Assembly (NCBI RefSeq): GCF_022867865.1
Contig: NZ_JALIEC010000004.1
Coordinates: 404,338-468,337 of the forward strand
Direction: 5' to 3'
Length of the DNA stretch: 64,000 nucleotides
DNA from: Phaeobacter sp. J2-8
GTDB lineage: Bacteria > Pseudomonadota > Alphaproteobacteria > Rhodobacterales > Rhodobacteraceae
Each line of letters begins with the position of its first letter. Position 1 is the stretch's first letter. This document shows, piece after piece, positions 26,239-35,820 of this stretch. The notes under the pieces were generated by a model that saw nothing but the letters and a program-made list of their open reading frames with translations, ran no database searches and was not told the DNA's origin. Both the position numbers and the translations under genes were made by a program.

Positions 26239-27762
26239 TCACTTCCAGCGTGCGTTCTGCAAACGCGGCAACCCATCGGGGCTAAGCGGAAAGTCGAGGT
26301 CCGAAGCCACAAGATAGTTTGCCGTGTATGACATCAGCGGCGCCCAATAGGCCTGATCGGCGATGCGGCCCAGGGCCTTGGTGTACAGCGCTTTGCGCTT
26401 GTCCGGGTCGGCGGTCTGTTCGGCGGCGAGGATCATTTCCGTCAGCGCGGCGTCGCGCGACAGATTGCGGTCGCCGTCGGCAAAGTGAATTCGGGCGATG
26501 GCCGCGGTATCGGCGGTCCCGCCCGATCCCCATGTCCCGAAATAGACGGGAATGTCGCGGGCCGCACGCGCCTGATTCAGGCTCTCCAGCTTGACATAGC
26601 GCAGGTTGACGTCGATCCCGACGGCGGTGAGGTTGGCGGCAATCGCCTCGGACACCGGTTTGTCGCGATAGGCCCAAAGATCCAGCGGGAACCCGTCGGG
26701 ATAACCGGCCTCGGCCAGCAACGCCTTGGCCCGTTCGGGGTCATAGCCATAGCGCGTCACGCTTTGATCACAGCCGAATTGCGCCGGATGACATGCGGTG
26801 TGAATGGCCTGGGACGAGCCGCCCATCAGGTATTGGGCAATCTCTTCGGTGTTCAGCGCGTGATTGACGGCCTGGCGGACCTTGACCTTGGTCATCGGGC
26901 CTTCGGGGTCGCTCCAGCCGCCGGCATCCAGCACAAGAAAGCCGATGCGCAGGTCAGGACCGCTGAGGAAATCGACATCCGGGTGGGCATCGGCGGCGGT
27001 GGCCACATCTTCGGGCACCTTGAACACCCAGTCGATGCCGCCGGACATCATTTCCGCCTGTTGCGTGCCAATGTCGGGGATATTGCGCACCACGATCGTC
27101 TCGATCGCCGGGGCGTCCCCGAAATAGCCGTCAAACCGTTTCAGCACCAATTCGGTGCCCGGCTCAAAGCTTTCGACCCGATAGGGTCCGGTGCTGATCA
27201 GATCGCTGGCCATGGCATCACGGTTGATTTCACCACCGGCGTCATAAGTGCCCTCTTTGCGCAGCATGATGCGGCTGGACATGTCGCGCAGCACCAGCGG
27301 GTAAACCGCCGTCATATGGAACCGAACCCGGTCCGGCGCGATCACTTCGGCATTTTCCAACCAGCGTTCGACCACGCCGGTGGCGTTGGATTCACTTTCT
27401 GCGCTGCGAAGCCAGTTATAGCTATAGGCGACATCCCTGGCGGTCAGCGGGCTGGCGTCGTGGAACTGGACGTCACTGCGCAAAACCACGTCGAGCGTGG
27501 TGTCATCCACCCATTCATAGCTGGTGGCGACGGATGGCAGGACGTCCTGGGTGTCGGGATCAAATTCGAACAACTTGGCATCGGTCAGCTGTGCCAGAAT
27601 GATATATTCGCGTTTGGTGGTATAATTGTAGTCGAGATTCAGGATCTCTTCGGCCATGGCAACCCGCAGGGTGTCATCTTCGGACCCGGCGAAAGCGGCC
27701 GAAGATGCCCCAAGCACCGCAGCAGACAGGACCGCGCGGCGCAAGATCTTTTGAAATTGCAT
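26239..27762 (-). CDS. Family-5 ABC substrate-binding protein (DppA-like)
   Basis: 507-residue periplasmic binding protein. A signal peptide is clear (ILRRAVLSAAVLGASSAAFA, cleavage about residue 25). Family landmarks are LRVAMAEEILNLDYNYT, LDVVLRSDVQFHDASPLTA (the WxFxLRxDVxFHDG-type motif), RDVAYSYNWLRS, and DPERAKALLAEAGYPDGFPL. The ribosome-binding site GGGAGGAG lies just ahead of ATG 27762. It supplies the DppBC/fused-ATPase importer encoded downstream; the ligand may be a peptide, an opine or another amino-acid conjugate, in keeping with the lyase in the operon. Confidence 0.9.
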   Translation of the reverse strand: MQFQKILRRAVLSAAVLGASSAAFAGSEDDTLRVAMAEEILNLDYNYTTKREYIILAQLTDAKLFEFDPDTQDVLPSVATSYEWVDDTTLDVVLRSDVQFHDASPLTARDVAYSYNWLRSAESESNATGVVERWLENAEVIAPDRVRFHMTAVYPLVLRDMSSRIMLRKEGTYDAGGEINRDAMASDLISTGPYRVESFEPGTELVLKRFDGYFGDAPAIETIVVRNIPDIGTQQAEMMSGGIDWVFKVPEDVATAADAHPDVDFLSGPDLRIGFLVLDAGGWSDPEGPMTKVKVRQAVNHALNTEEIAQYLMGGSSQAIHTACHPAQFGCDQSVTRYGYDPERAKALLAEAGYPDGFPLDLWAYRDKPVSEAIAANLTAVGIDVNLRYVKLESLNQARAARDIPVYFGTWGSGGTADTAAIARIHFADGDRNLSRDAALTEMILAAEQTADPDKRKALYTKALGRIADQAYWAPLMSYTANYLVASDLDFPLSPDGLPRLQNARWK

Positions 27763-27849
27763 AATTTTCTCCTCCCAATTGCGCCTCGTTATAGACCAGG
27801 GGCGCGTTCATATCGGGAAGAGTATCGCAGGATCGAGGTTTCAAAAATT

Positions 27850-27879
27850 GCGAATTCGCGGGCAATTGTTTCCCGAAAC
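27850..27879 (-). promoter_or_regulatory. Two adjacent palindromes upstream of the family-5 importer operon
   Basis: GCGAATTCGC (27850-27859) is a perfect palindrome, and GTTTC-CC-GAAAC (27868-27879) a near-perfect one, with centres about 19 bases apart, roughly 90-115 bases before ATG 27762. Spacing close to two helical turns suggests a regulator-binding site; the LysR protein encoded at 20233 is one candidate. The rest of 27763-28011 shows nothing clear. Confidence 0.35.
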
Positions 27880-28011
27880 GCAACCTTGGGGGCGGGGTGC
27901 CTGATGTTGCAGCAATGGTGATGCATCGCGCGGCATCGGATAAGGGAATGCCCCTGTCAGGGTCATGCGCCTGTGCGGGCCGCGAATGTGCAAACCATCA
28001 AGGCGCGCACC

Positions 28012-29688
28012 TCACATCAACCAGGTCGGCACTTCCTTTGACATATGGCCGCTTTCCGCCGCTTTGGCGCAATCTTCCAGACTGCCGAAACGTACCGTTC
28101 GACCAGAAAGCCCCGGCGCGTAATGGGCGTATTTGCCGGAATTGGTCATCAGATTGCGGGCGTTTGGCGGAAAGACAGGTTCCGAGATCGAACACCAGCA
28201 CAGATCTTTGACAATCTGAACGCCGGCGGCCTCCAGCACGGGCAGAAGCCCCTCAATTGTGGCTTGGGCATAGGTTTCGCGGCTGAGCGTCACGATCATT
28301 GCGGTCGCGGGCGCGCATCTGCGGCCCCGCATCAATTCGGTCAGCCGGCGGGTCTCATCAAGCGAGAAATGCGGGCTGCCAAGCGCTACAAGGTCGATCT
28401 GTGTCGGGCCGCTGTTCAGCTGTGCCCAGGCCCGGCCAAGCGCCTCTGGCGTCAATGTGCGGTGTTCGGCACCCTCTCGTGCCGGTCGGTTCCCCTCGGG
28501 CGTCACGCCCCGAATATGCAGGATCGGCATCGCGGATGTCGTTCCGAAAGCGGCGCACAGCGCCTTGAGGTCATCGGCCCCGATCTCGGCATCTTCCAGC
28601 CCCTCGATCACCGGAATCCGATCCGGCGCGGCCTGGCCCACAACCCAGCCGATCAACGGCCAGATCGCTTCGCTGTAGTGTTCCGGCAGGTCGATATGAA
28701 TGCGCAGCTGCGCTTGGCGGTTCTTAGCGAGATAGACCCCCGACATAGGCGCGCGGCCGGTCATGGCCACAAAGAGATCAAAGAAATCAGGATGTTTGAC
28801 ACTTCGCGCGCCCAACACGCTATTGGCATAGATCACGGCGTTGGATTCCGACCATCCGATGTCCTCGCCTTCGCGCGGGCGATCATCGGCAAGGTAGGGG
28901 GCACAGGTAAACGTCGGGCTGGCGCCCATCGTGACATAGGCCGAGGCCAGCCTGCTGGCGGGTTCGCCGAAAATGGGCGGCACACCCTGCGATTGCCAAT
29001 TGTCCTGATCCACAGAAATGGCATTCATGGTTGTCGGAACGGTGACCCGCGCGCCCATATCGCGGATCTTTTCGGCAAAGACGAGGTTGGCGCGCCCGGC
29101 ATAGATGCAGCCGTCGATATGGGCGCGGGTGATATCGGTCAATCGTGCCGCCCCTTGCACCACGCCCATGGTGAAAATCGCCTCCATCGCAAGCTTGACC
29201 GCCTCGCCCTTGTCGCCCGCCAGCATGGCCTTGTCCGCGTCCGACATACACAGCGCGCTGGCGTCCAGCGGCGTCAATGCCAGCGTCATATCCCCGGCGA
29301 TGATACTGTTCCCTTGGATTGTTGCACTGGGGTGTTCTGCCAGGCGATCATAGCTTTCGCGTGACAGGCGCAGCACGGCAACCGGGCGATCAAACATGCG
29401 CCCGGCAATAAAGGCCCCCAGCGTCAGGATGTCTTCGGGTTCATGAAACACCAAAGCGGCGGGGGCATGGCCGTTGAGAGCCAGTTCCAGCAACACGCCG
29501 CTACCGGAACAGGAACCGCGACTGGTCGGCATCATCACGATAGCCCCGGCAAGCGTGGCGCCAGCCTGGGGGTGATGGGCGTCCTGCACCACGCCGGTTG
29601 CGGCATTCACACCGCCCCAAAAACTCAGCCCTTCTGCGCATTGCAGGACAGGGCCGCCAACGTCATGCGCCACAATTATCTGATCCAT
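28012..29688 (-). CDS. AcnX-type hydro-lyase (candidate cis-3-hydroxy-L-proline dehydratase)
   Basis: 558 residues: an N-terminal swivelling (DUF126) domain containing GAIVMMPTSRGSCSGSGVLL (about residues 48-67) fused to the large aconitase X (DUF521) domain with FTMGVVQGAARLTDITRAHI, NAISVDQDNWQSQGVP and ESNAVIYANSVLGARS. Characterised single-chain AcnX enzymes dehydrate cis-3-hydroxy-L-proline to 1-pyrroline-2-carboxylate; two-subunit archaeal forms act on mevalonate 5-phosphate. The single-chain layout and a nearby ornithine-cyclodeaminase-family reductase and ProC favour the hydroxyproline role. Cysteine ligands for the iron-sulfur cluster are likely among the cysteines in ISEPVF-adjacent DLCWCSIS. 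It is transcribed divergently from the GntR/enolase operon, sharing a 165-base control region. Confidence 0.82.
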   Translation of the reverse strand: MDQIIVAHDVGGPVLQCAEGLSFWGGVNAATGVVQDAHHPQAGATLAGAIVMMPTSRGSCSGSGVLLELALNGHAPAALVFHEPEDILTLGAFIAGRMFDRPVAVLRLSRESYDRLAEHPSATIQGNSIIAGDMTLALTPLDASALCMSDADKAMLAGDKGEAVKLAMEAIFTMGVVQGAARLTDITRAHIDGCIYAGRANLVFAEKIRDMGARVTVPTTMNAISVDQDNWQSQGVPPIFGEPASRLASAYVTMGASPTFTCAPYLADDRPREGEDIGWSESNAVIYANSVLGARSVKHPDFFDLFVAMTGRAPMSGVYLAKNRQAQLRIHIDLPEHYSEAIWPLIGWVVGQAAPDRIPVIEGLEDAEIGADDLKALCAAFGTTSAMPILHIRGVTPEGNRPAREGAEHRTLTPEALGRAWAQLNSGPTQIDLVALGSPHFSLDETRRLTELMRGRRCAPATAMIVTLSRETYAQATIEGLLPVLEAAGVQIVKDLCWCSISEPVFPPNARNLMTNSGKYAHYAPGLSGRTVRFGSLEDCAKAAESGHMSKEVPTWLM

Positions 29689-29792
29689 CTAACCCCCTTG
29701 TCGGCGTGTTTTGCCCCGCCGACAGCGTCCAAAGTGCCAATTCCAACCGGTCGAGATCCAAAAATCCGCCCTTGTCGCGTCTTGCATACATG

Positions 29793-29802
29793 TTGTACAC
29801 AA
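29793..29802. promoter_or_regulatory. GntR-type operator between the AcnX gene and the GntR gene
   Basis: TTGT-AC-ACAA (29793-29802) has the half-sites and two-base centre typical of FadR/FCD-type GntR operators. It lies about 50 bases before the GntR start and 105 before the AcnX start, in the shared divergent promoter region, so it could control both transcription units. Confidence 0.5.
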
Positions 29803-29853
29803 TGGAAAGCAAGGTGAGTCGCTCAGGCTCATCAGAATTTCAGAGGCCCCAAA

Positions 29854-30592
29854 ATGACCACTGATGACACGGCCAAACCCTATCAGCGCGGTCTTGCCGC
29901 TTCGGAAATTCACGACATCCTGCGGGATGAGATTTTGACGCTGACGCTGGAACCCGGCGCGCCGCTGGACGAGGTCGGGTTGTCGAAACGGTTTGCCGTG
30001 TCGCGGTCGCCGATCCGCGAGGCGCTCTATCGTCTGACGTCATCCAGAACTCGCGCAGCGCCTGCCCAATCGTTCGACAATTGTGGCGCCGGTTGATCTT
30101 AAACATTTTCCTGAATTCATTCTTGCGCTTGATGTTCAGCAGCGTCTTGCGACCCGGCTTGCCGCGCAAAATCGCACAGAAGAAGACATCGGTCGGCTGC
30201 GGGCGCTGGCGGATGATTTCAACTTGTTTGTCCATGATTCCAACGCGCTGAAGATCATGCAGTCGAATTTCGCCTTTCACGTCGGCGTGGCCGAGGCCGG
30301 GCGCAACCCTTATGTCATCCGGCAATATCGTGTGCTGCTGTCCGAGGCGCGCAGGCTGCTGCATATCCATGTTCGGTATCTGGACGCCGCAAACCGCAAG
30401 CACGTCATGCGTGACCAGCACCATGACTTTGTCGATGCGATCGAGGCTCAGGACGTCACGGCGGCGGATGCCATCGCCCACGCCCATTCGATGCAATTCC
30501 ACGACCGGTTTCTAGCTGCCCTGCGCCACGAGCCGGACGAAAGTTTCAAGATCGGCGATCCGCCCGCGATGCCGAAAACGCAGGAGTCCTGA
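29854..30592 (+). pseudogene. GntR-family (FCD) regulator, single-base frameshift
   Basis: The winged helix is intact in the first frame: YQRGLAASEIHDILRDEILT, GLSKRFAVSRSPIREALYRL. The reading then slips one base near 30043 and continues as PELAQRLPNRSTIVAPVDLK into an FCD domain (NFAFHVGVAEAGRNPYVIRQ, VMRDQHHDFVDAIEAQDVTA). Removing one base restores exactly nine residues between RL and PNRS, the usual spacing, and a 245-residue protein. As read, the product would stop after about 80 residues with DNA-binding but no ligand domain. It heads the enolase/Aap-like operon, whose next gene starts two bases after its stop. Confidence 0.85.
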
Positions 30593-30593
30593 G

Positions 30594-31751
30594 TTGAGCC
30601 GGATCGCCCGCATCACGCTTGCCACGCACGCCAATGATCTTGGCGGAAAGCTGTGGAACCCGGCAATCCGATGGACCCTGAAGCACGCTGTTTTCGTGAT
30701 GATAGAGGATGATGCCGGCAATCGGGGGCTTGGCGAATGCTGGTGCTTTGATACCGCGCCCGACGCATTGCTGGCGTATCTGCGCACAGAGGTTCTGCCG
30801 CATTTTGACGGGGTTGACCTAAACGAAGTGGGCGGCATCACTGCGGGTTTGATCGACCGGGCGACCTTGACCGCGCGGCATGGCATCCTGACCTCTGCGG
30901 TGTCGGGGATTGATCTGGCGGTTTGGGATTTGCGCAGCCGCCGGGACGGTGTGCCGCTGTGGCAATGTCTGAACCCCGCGGGGCGCGGCACGGCGGATCT
31001 TTATGCCAGTGGCGGGCTTTATGGTCAGGGCAAAACCACCGACGATCTGGTCGCCGAAATGGCAGGCTTTGCCGCGCAGGGGTTCGGATTAAGCAAAATG
31101 AAGATCGGCGGGCTGTCGATCGAGGACGATCTGTGCCGGGTCAGGGCGGTTTTGTCCGTCTTGCCGCCCGAGGCCAAATTGATCATCGACGGGGTCTATT
31201 CCTATACGGCCCAGGACGCGCTGGCGATTTACCGCGCCTTGCCCGAGGGCCGGATCGAAGCGTTCCAATCCCCGACCAAGGCTTATGACATCGACGGCAT
31301 GGCCCGCCTGTCGCGCGCCGGTGTGCCGGTGATGGCGCTTGAGGCCGAATACCGCCGCGAAGTGCATGCGCTTTTGGTCAACACGGCGAAAATCGCCTTT
31401 TTGCAAACGGCCCCGGTCGCCAGTGGCGGTGTTGCCGGCGTGCGGGCGCTGGCGGATTTATGTGCCGGCAGCCAAACCCGCCTGTCGCTGGAGGTGTCTT
31501 CCACCGGCGTGGCGTTGATGGCCGCCTGTCACATCGCAGCCGCCGAAAACCTAGTGGCGCATGTGGAATATCACACCGTGCACCAGGTCTTTTTCAAGCA
31601 ATTCGGATTGGACCCGCTGGGGTGCGCGCCGAAAGATTTCGCCTTGCCGAACCTCCCCGGCATTGGCGTTTCGCTGCCGGAGGACATCACAACAGCAGCC
31701 AATACAAAGAACGCCCCAACCGCGTTCGAAGAACCGCAAAAGCGGCCATGA
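30594..31751 (+). CDS. Enolase-superfamily enzyme (MR/MLE type), possible hydroxyproline dehydratase or epimerase
   Basis: 385 residues. The capping domain is N-terminal (FVMIEDDAGNRGLGECWCFD). The barrel shows a KxK pair in LSKMKIGG, then metal-ligand positions in LIIDGVYSYT (Asp), EAFQSPT (Glu) and MALEAEYRRE (Glu). LEVSSTGVALMAACHIAAAE replaces the usual terminal glycine/His strand. The start is TTG 30594, with AGGAG seven bases ahead and no alternative that keeps the N-terminus. An enolase-superfamily cis-3-hydroxy-L-proline dehydratase is known from Labrenzia, and hydroxyproline-betaine epimerases also belong here, so neighbours fit either role. Substrate not resolved. Confidence 0.78.
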   Translation: MSRIARITLATHANDLGGKLWNPAIRWTLKHAVFVMIEDDAGNRGLGECWCFDTAPDALLAYLRTEVLPHFDGVDLNEVGGITAGLIDRATLTARHGILTSAVSGIDLAVWDLRSRRDGVPLWQCLNPAGRGTADLYASGGLYGQGKTTDDLVAEMAGFAAQGFGLSKMKIGGLSIEDDLCRVRAVLSVLPPEAKLIIDGVYSYTAQDALAIYRALPEGRIEAFQSPTKAYDIDGMARLSRAGVPVMALEAEYRREVHALLVNTAKIAFLQTAPVASGGVAGVRALADLCAGSQTRLSLEVSSTGVALMAACHIAAAENLVAHVEYHTVHQVFFKQFGLDPLGCAPKDFALPNLPGIGVSLPEDITTAANTKNAPTAFEEPQKRP

Positions 31752-31779
31752 CATTCAAGTTCAACAGACGGAGAAACCG

Positions 31780-32814
31780 ATGACCAATTCCATTATCAAA
31801 CTGGCAGGGGCGGCGGCGCTTGCCCTTTCGGGCGCAACCGCGTCCAGCGCACAGGAAGCAAACCTGCTCGACACGATCAAGGAACGCGACAGCCTGCTCT
31901 GCACCGGCCACAACGGCAGCTATCTTGGGTTTGCCGAAGTCGACGGCGAAGGCGCATGGCAGGGGTTCGACATTGAATTCTGCAAGGCGTTGGCCACCGC
32001 GATCCTTGGCAGCCCGGACAAGCTTCAGGTTATCCCGGTCAGCTTCGCCCAGCGGTTCCCGGCGCTGCAATCGGGTGACGTCGATGTGATCATCAAGGTC
32101 ACCGGCTGGACCCAATCGCGCGACACCGACCTTGGCCTGCAATTTTCGCGCCCCTATTTCATTGGCCCCTTCTATACCATGGCCAAGACAGAGCTGGGCG
32201 CCGAAAGCATCGCGGATCTTGATGGCGGTGTGTTCTGCGTCAATGCGGGCACCACTGTGGAACGTGTTCTGGCGGATTACATGGAAACCAACGGCGTTTC
32301 TTATGAGCCGCTGGCATTTGAAAAAGGCGAAGAGCTGCGCGCCGCGTTCTATAACGGCCGCTGTGATGCGATCGCGGGCTTTGGTCCGTTCCTGTCCGCC
32401 ACCCGCGTCAATGCGCCGGACCCCGACGGCTTTACCATCCTTGGCGATGTGATGAAGCTTGAACCCGAAGGCATCGTGGTGCGCCAGGGTCAGGAAGACT
32501 TTCTTGACGTGATCAACTGGATGGTCAGCGCATTGCTGATGGCCGAGGAAAGCGGGATCACCATGGCCAATGTCGACGAGATGAAGGCCAACCCGCCCTC
32601 GCCAACAATCGAGCGTCTGTTGGGTGTGACCCCCGGCGTCGGCGAACGCATGGGGCTGAGCGACGATTGGGCCTACAACGTGATCAAGGCGGTCGGCAAT
32701 TACGGCGAGATTTATGATCGCACCGTTGGCGAAGGTTCGCGGTACAAACTCCCGCGTGGGCTGAACAATCTTTGGAATAACGGCGGCGTCCTTTACCCGC
32801 TGGTTCTGGACTAA
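31780..32814 (+). CDS. Amino-acid ABC substrate-binding protein (AapJ-like)
   Basis: 344-residue family-3 periplasmic binding protein. A signal peptide ends at about residue 23 (AAALALSGATASSA). The mature region has ERDSLLCTGHNGSYLGFAEV, GAWQGFDIEFCKALATAILG, VTGWTQSRDTDLGLQFSRPY and the long C-terminal lobe characteristic of AapJ (NYGEIYDRTVGEGSRYKLPR, GLNNLWNNGGVLYP). GGAG precedes ATG 31780. It is the first transporter gene of the operon; the likely ligand is a proline derivative, given the enzymes downstream. Confidence 0.88.
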   Translation: MTNSIIKLAGAAALALSGATASSAQEANLLDTIKERDSLLCTGHNGSYLGFAEVDGEGAWQGFDIEFCKALATAILGSPDKLQVIPVSFAQRFPALQSGDVDVIIKVTGWTQSRDTDLGLQFSRPYFIGPFYTMAKTELGAESIADLDGGVFCVNAGTTVERVLADYMETNGVSYEPLAFEKGEELRAAFYNGRCDAIAGFGPFLSATRVNAPDPDGFTILGDVMKLEPEGIVVRQGQEDFLDVINWMVSALLMAEESGITMANVDEMKANPPSPTIERLLGVTPGVGERMGLSDDWAYNVIKAVGNYGEIYDRTVGEGSRYKLPRGLNNLWNNGGVLYPLVLD

Positions 32815-32815
32815 T

Positions 32816-32843
32816 CCCAGCAGAAGGGTCGCCCTTTTCTGGG
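32816..32843 (+). other. Intercistronic hairpin behind the amino-acid binding-protein gene
   Basis: CCCAG (32816-32820) pairs with CTGGG (32839-32843), and inside it AAGGG pairs with CCCTT around a three-base loop, with a small internal loop between. It starts two bases past the stop codon of the binding protein and lies before the first permease gene. Confidence 0.55.
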
Positions 32844-32872
32844 CGGCTCTTCCCCAAGCCGGAAAAGCAAAC

Positions 32873-34009
32873 ATGCGCCAGTTACTTGCATCTCGCCGCT
32901 TCAGACGGGCGGCGATACAGACTTCTTTTATCCTTCTTGTGGTGCTCGTGGTGTATGGCCTCGTTGTCACCAGCCAACGCAACATCGTCGCCCAGGGGAT
33001 CGCCACAGGCTTTGGCTTTCTGGAGCGCACAACCGGGTGGCCGATCAATTTTTCGGTCATCGAGGTCAGCGCAAGATCGACCTATAGCCGGATCATATTT
33101 GCCGGGCTGCTGAACACCATGCTGGTCGGCTTTCTCACGCTGTTTTTCGCGTCCCTTCTGGGTATCCTTCTGGCGCTGTTCCGGGTGTCCAGCAATACGC
33201 TGATGAAGATCGTTGGCACGACCTATGTCGAGGTGTTTCGCAATGTGCCCGTCGTTTTACAGGTCTTCTTTTGGTACGCCGTTCTGACCCATCTGCCGGG
33301 GCCGAAACAGGCCTACAATCTTTGGGATATTGCGATGCTGTCCAACCGGGGGATCGTGCTGCCCGGTATTCCGCTGGTTGACGGGGGTCTTGTATATCTG
33401 GCTCTGGCGGTTGTGGCTGCGGGCCTGTGGCTTTGGCTGAGCCGTGAACGGCTGTCGGCGGTGGTCCGGTTTGGCGGCGCTTTGGGCGGGGTCGGGGTGA
33501 TCTTTGTCATTCTTGCGGTGCTGGGCCATGAGGCGGGCACGCCGATCCTTTCGTTGCCTGAGCTCAAAGGTCTGCGCATTGCTGGGGGTGTCACGCTGAA
33601 ACCGGAAATGACCGCGCTGGTGATTGGTTTGGTGCTGTTCGGGGCGGCCTATATCGGCGAAATCATTCGCGGTGGCCTGATCTCGGTCGACCGGGGCAAA
33701 CTGGAGGCAGGGCGTTCGCTGGGGCTGAGCACGTTTCAGATCAACCGGCTGATCCTTGTGCCGCTGGCGCTGCGCGCTTCGCTGCCGTCGCTGACCAACC
33801 AATATGTCTGGCTCATGAAGGCCACGACCGTGGGTCTTGCCGTCGGCTTTCCCGACTATTTTGCGGTGATTTCAACATCCATCAACCAAAGCGGTCAAAC
33901 GCTGGAGCTTCTGGCGTTGCTGATGGGTGGGTTCATTGTGCTGAACTATTCCATCGCCTTCGTGATGAACGCGATCAACGACCGCATCAAGATCAAGGGG
34001 AGAAGTTGA
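32873..34009 (+). CDS. Amino-acid ABC permease (AapQ-like)
   Basis: 378-residue inner-membrane permease. The helical N-terminus (FILLVVLVVYGLVVTSQRNI) is followed by the His/Glu/Gln-type permease start TYSRIIFAGLLNTMLVGFLT, and the strongly conserved YVEVFRNVPVVLQVFFWY. The coupling loop is GKLEAGRSLGLSTFQINRLI. A large insertion of helices between about residues 140 and 235 is typical of AapQ/BztB-type long permeases. It heterodimerises with the next gene product. Confidence 0.88.
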   Translation: MRQLLASRRFRRAAIQTSFILLVVLVVYGLVVTSQRNIVAQGIATGFGFLERTTGWPINFSVIEVSARSTYSRIIFAGLLNTMLVGFLTLFFASLLGILLALFRVSSNTLMKIVGTTYVEVFRNVPVVLQVFFWYAVLTHLPGPKQAYNLWDIAMLSNRGIVLPGIPLVDGGLVYLALAVVAAGLWLWLSRERLSAVVRFGGALGGVGVIFVILAVLGHEAGTPILSLPELKGLRIAGGVTLKPEMTALVIGLVLFGAAYIGEIIRGGLISVDRGKLEAGRSLGLSTFQINRLILVPLALRASLPSLTNQYVWLMKATTVGLAVGFPDYFAVISTSINQSGQTLELLALLMGGFIVLNYSIAFVMNAINDRIKIKGRS

Positions 34010-34010
34010 G

Positions 34011-35090
34011 ATGAGCCTGACACTCAGCAATCCAGACAACCCGACCGGGTTTGTTGCAGCCCTGCGCAAACATTTCTTTGCCACCAAATTGGACGCGGTC
34101 ATTTCCCTGGTGTTCGGGGCGCTGATCATCTGGTTTGTGATGGGCGTCGTCGATTGGGCGATCCTTGACGCGATTTTCCGGCTGGAAAACCGGGATCAAT
34201 GCACCTATGAGGCCGGCGCCTGCTGGGCGGTGATTGAAAGCCGCGGGCGGCTGATCATGTTCGGCCTTTACCCCTATGCCGAACAATGGCGGTCTACTCT
34301 GGCCTGTTTCGTCATCATTGCGACAATGGTGCTGTCTTGTGTGCCTCTGTTCTGGTCGGTGCGGCGTTTGCCGGCCCTGTGGGTCGGCGGGTTCACGGTG
34401 TTTGTGCTGTTGATGCGCGGCGGGTTCTGGAACATGCCGCTGGTCACATCCGAACAATGGGGTGGCTTGGCACTGACGCTGTTCATCTTTTCGGCGGTGT
34501 TTGTGATCGGCATGCCGCTGGCGGTGCTTTTTGCGCTGGCGCGGCGATCCGATTTGCCGGTGATTGCCAAATCTTTTGGCCTGATCATTGATTTCGTCCG
34601 GTCGCTGCCGCTGCTTACCATTCTGTTTGCCGCTGCCGTGGTGGTGCCGCTGATCGCACCGGAGGCATTGCAAGGCAACAAGCTGATGCGTGTGGTTGTG
34701 GCTTTTGCGGTGTTCTTTGCCGCCTATCAGGCCGAAATCATTCGCGCCGGGATGCAATCCACCTCTGCCGGTCAGGAAGAAGCCGCCATCGCATTGGGCA
34801 TGCCCTATTGGTCCCTGGTGGTGGATATCCTGTTGCCACAGGCGTTCCGCAATACGCTGCCCTCGACCATCAATCAGGCGGTCATTACCTTCAAGGAAAC
34901 CTCGATTGTCACCTTCGTCGGCTTTTTCGAGCTGATGGCCTCGGGCAATGCCGCCATAGGCACCGGCGAATGGGGCAATCAATATGTCGAGGTCTACGTC
35001 TTCCTCGCCTTTATCTACTTCATCTTCGTCTTTGGTCTGTCGCGTTATGGCGCGTGGCTTGAAACCCGCATGAGGCTCGGACATGGCTGA
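34011..35090 (+). CDS. Amino-acid ABC permease (AapM-like)
   Basis: 359-residue inner-membrane permease. The long N-terminus has CTYEAGACWAVIESRGRLIM and FGLYPYAEQWR, landmarks of AapM/BztC subunits (CW..I..R...FGxYP). The coupling loop is AGQEEAAIALGMPYWSLVVD followed by ILLPQAFRNTLPSTINQ. It starts one base after the AapQ-like gene stop and overlaps the ATPase gene by eight bases. Confidence 0.88.
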   Translation: MSLTLSNPDNPTGFVAALRKHFFATKLDAVISLVFGALIIWFVMGVVDWAILDAIFRLENRDQCTYEAGACWAVIESRGRLIMFGLYPYAEQWRSTLACFVIIATMVLSCVPLFWSVRRLPALWVGGFTVFVLLMRGGFWNMPLVTSEQWGGLALTLFIFSAVFVIGMPLAVLFALARRSDLPVIAKSFGLIIDFVRSLPLLTILFAAAVVVPLIAPEALQGNKLMRVVVAFAVFFAAYQAEIIRAGMQSTSAGQEEAAIALGMPYWSLVVDILLPQAFRNTLPSTINQAVITFKETSIVTFVGFFELMASGNAAIGTGEWGNQYVEVYVFLAFIYFIFVFGLSRYGAWLETRMRLGHG

Positions 35091-35820
35091 TCCCGCAATC
35101 CACATTCAATCCGTCGACAAATATTATGGCGATTATCACGCGCTGCGCGACGTCAGCCTTGATGTGCCGGACGGCCAGACGCTGGTGATCTGCGGCCCGT
35201 CCGGGTCTGGCAAATCCACGCTGATCCGTTGCATCAACGGGTTGGAAACCTATGCCTCTGGCTCCGTCGAGGTTCTGGGCCTTGCGGTCGGGGATGACCG
35301 GCATCTGTGCAATCTGGTGCGCAAACAGGTCGGTATGGTGTTTCAACACTTCAACCTGTTTCCGCATCTGACAATCCTGGAAAACTGTGTGCTGCCGCAG
35401 ATCCGCGCCATCGGCAAGGACCGCACCGCCGCAACCGAGGAGGCCCGCACGCAACTGGCCCGGATGCAGGTGGACATCCACGCCGAGAAATACCCGGATC
35501 AGCTGTCTGGCGGCCAACAACAGCGGGTGGCGCTGGCCCGTGCCCTGTGTTTGAAGCCAAAGATCATGCTGTTTGACGAACCGACCTCGGCGCTTGACCC
35601 GGAAATGATTTCCGAAGTTCTGGATGTCATGCAGGCCCTCGCGCGCGAAGATATGACCATCATCTGTGTCACCCATGAAATGGGGTTTGCCCGCGCCGTG
35701 GCCGACCGTGTGATCCTGATGGCCGAAGGCCGCATCGTCGAAGAAGGCACGGCAGAACAGATGTTCACCGCGCCAACCCATCAAATCACCCGTGACTTCA
35801 TGAAGGCTGTACAGCGATGA
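35083..35820 (+). CDS. Amino-acid ABC ATPase (AapP/GlnQ-like)
   Basis: 245 residues. Walker A GPSGSGKSTLIRCINGLE (about 37-54), Q-loop MVFQHFNLFPHLTILEN, signature LSGGQQQRVALARAL, Walker B IMLFDEPTSALDPEM and switch histidine VTHEMGFARAVADRV. All match polar-amino-acid importers. It energises the AapQM-like channel. The stop overlaps the next start (ATGA), coupling it to the reductase gene. Confidence 0.92.
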   Translation: MADPAIHIQSVDKYYGDYHALRDVSLDVPDGQTLVICGPSGSGKSTLIRCINGLETYASGSVEVLGLAVGDDRHLCNLVRKQVGMVFQHFNLFPHLTILENCVLPQIRAIGKDRTAATEEARTQLARMQVDIHAEKYPDQLSGGQQQRVALARALCLKPKIMLFDEPTSALDPEMISEVLDVMQALAREDMTIICVTHEMGFARAVADRVILMAEGRIVEEGTAEQMFTAPTHQITRDFMKAVQR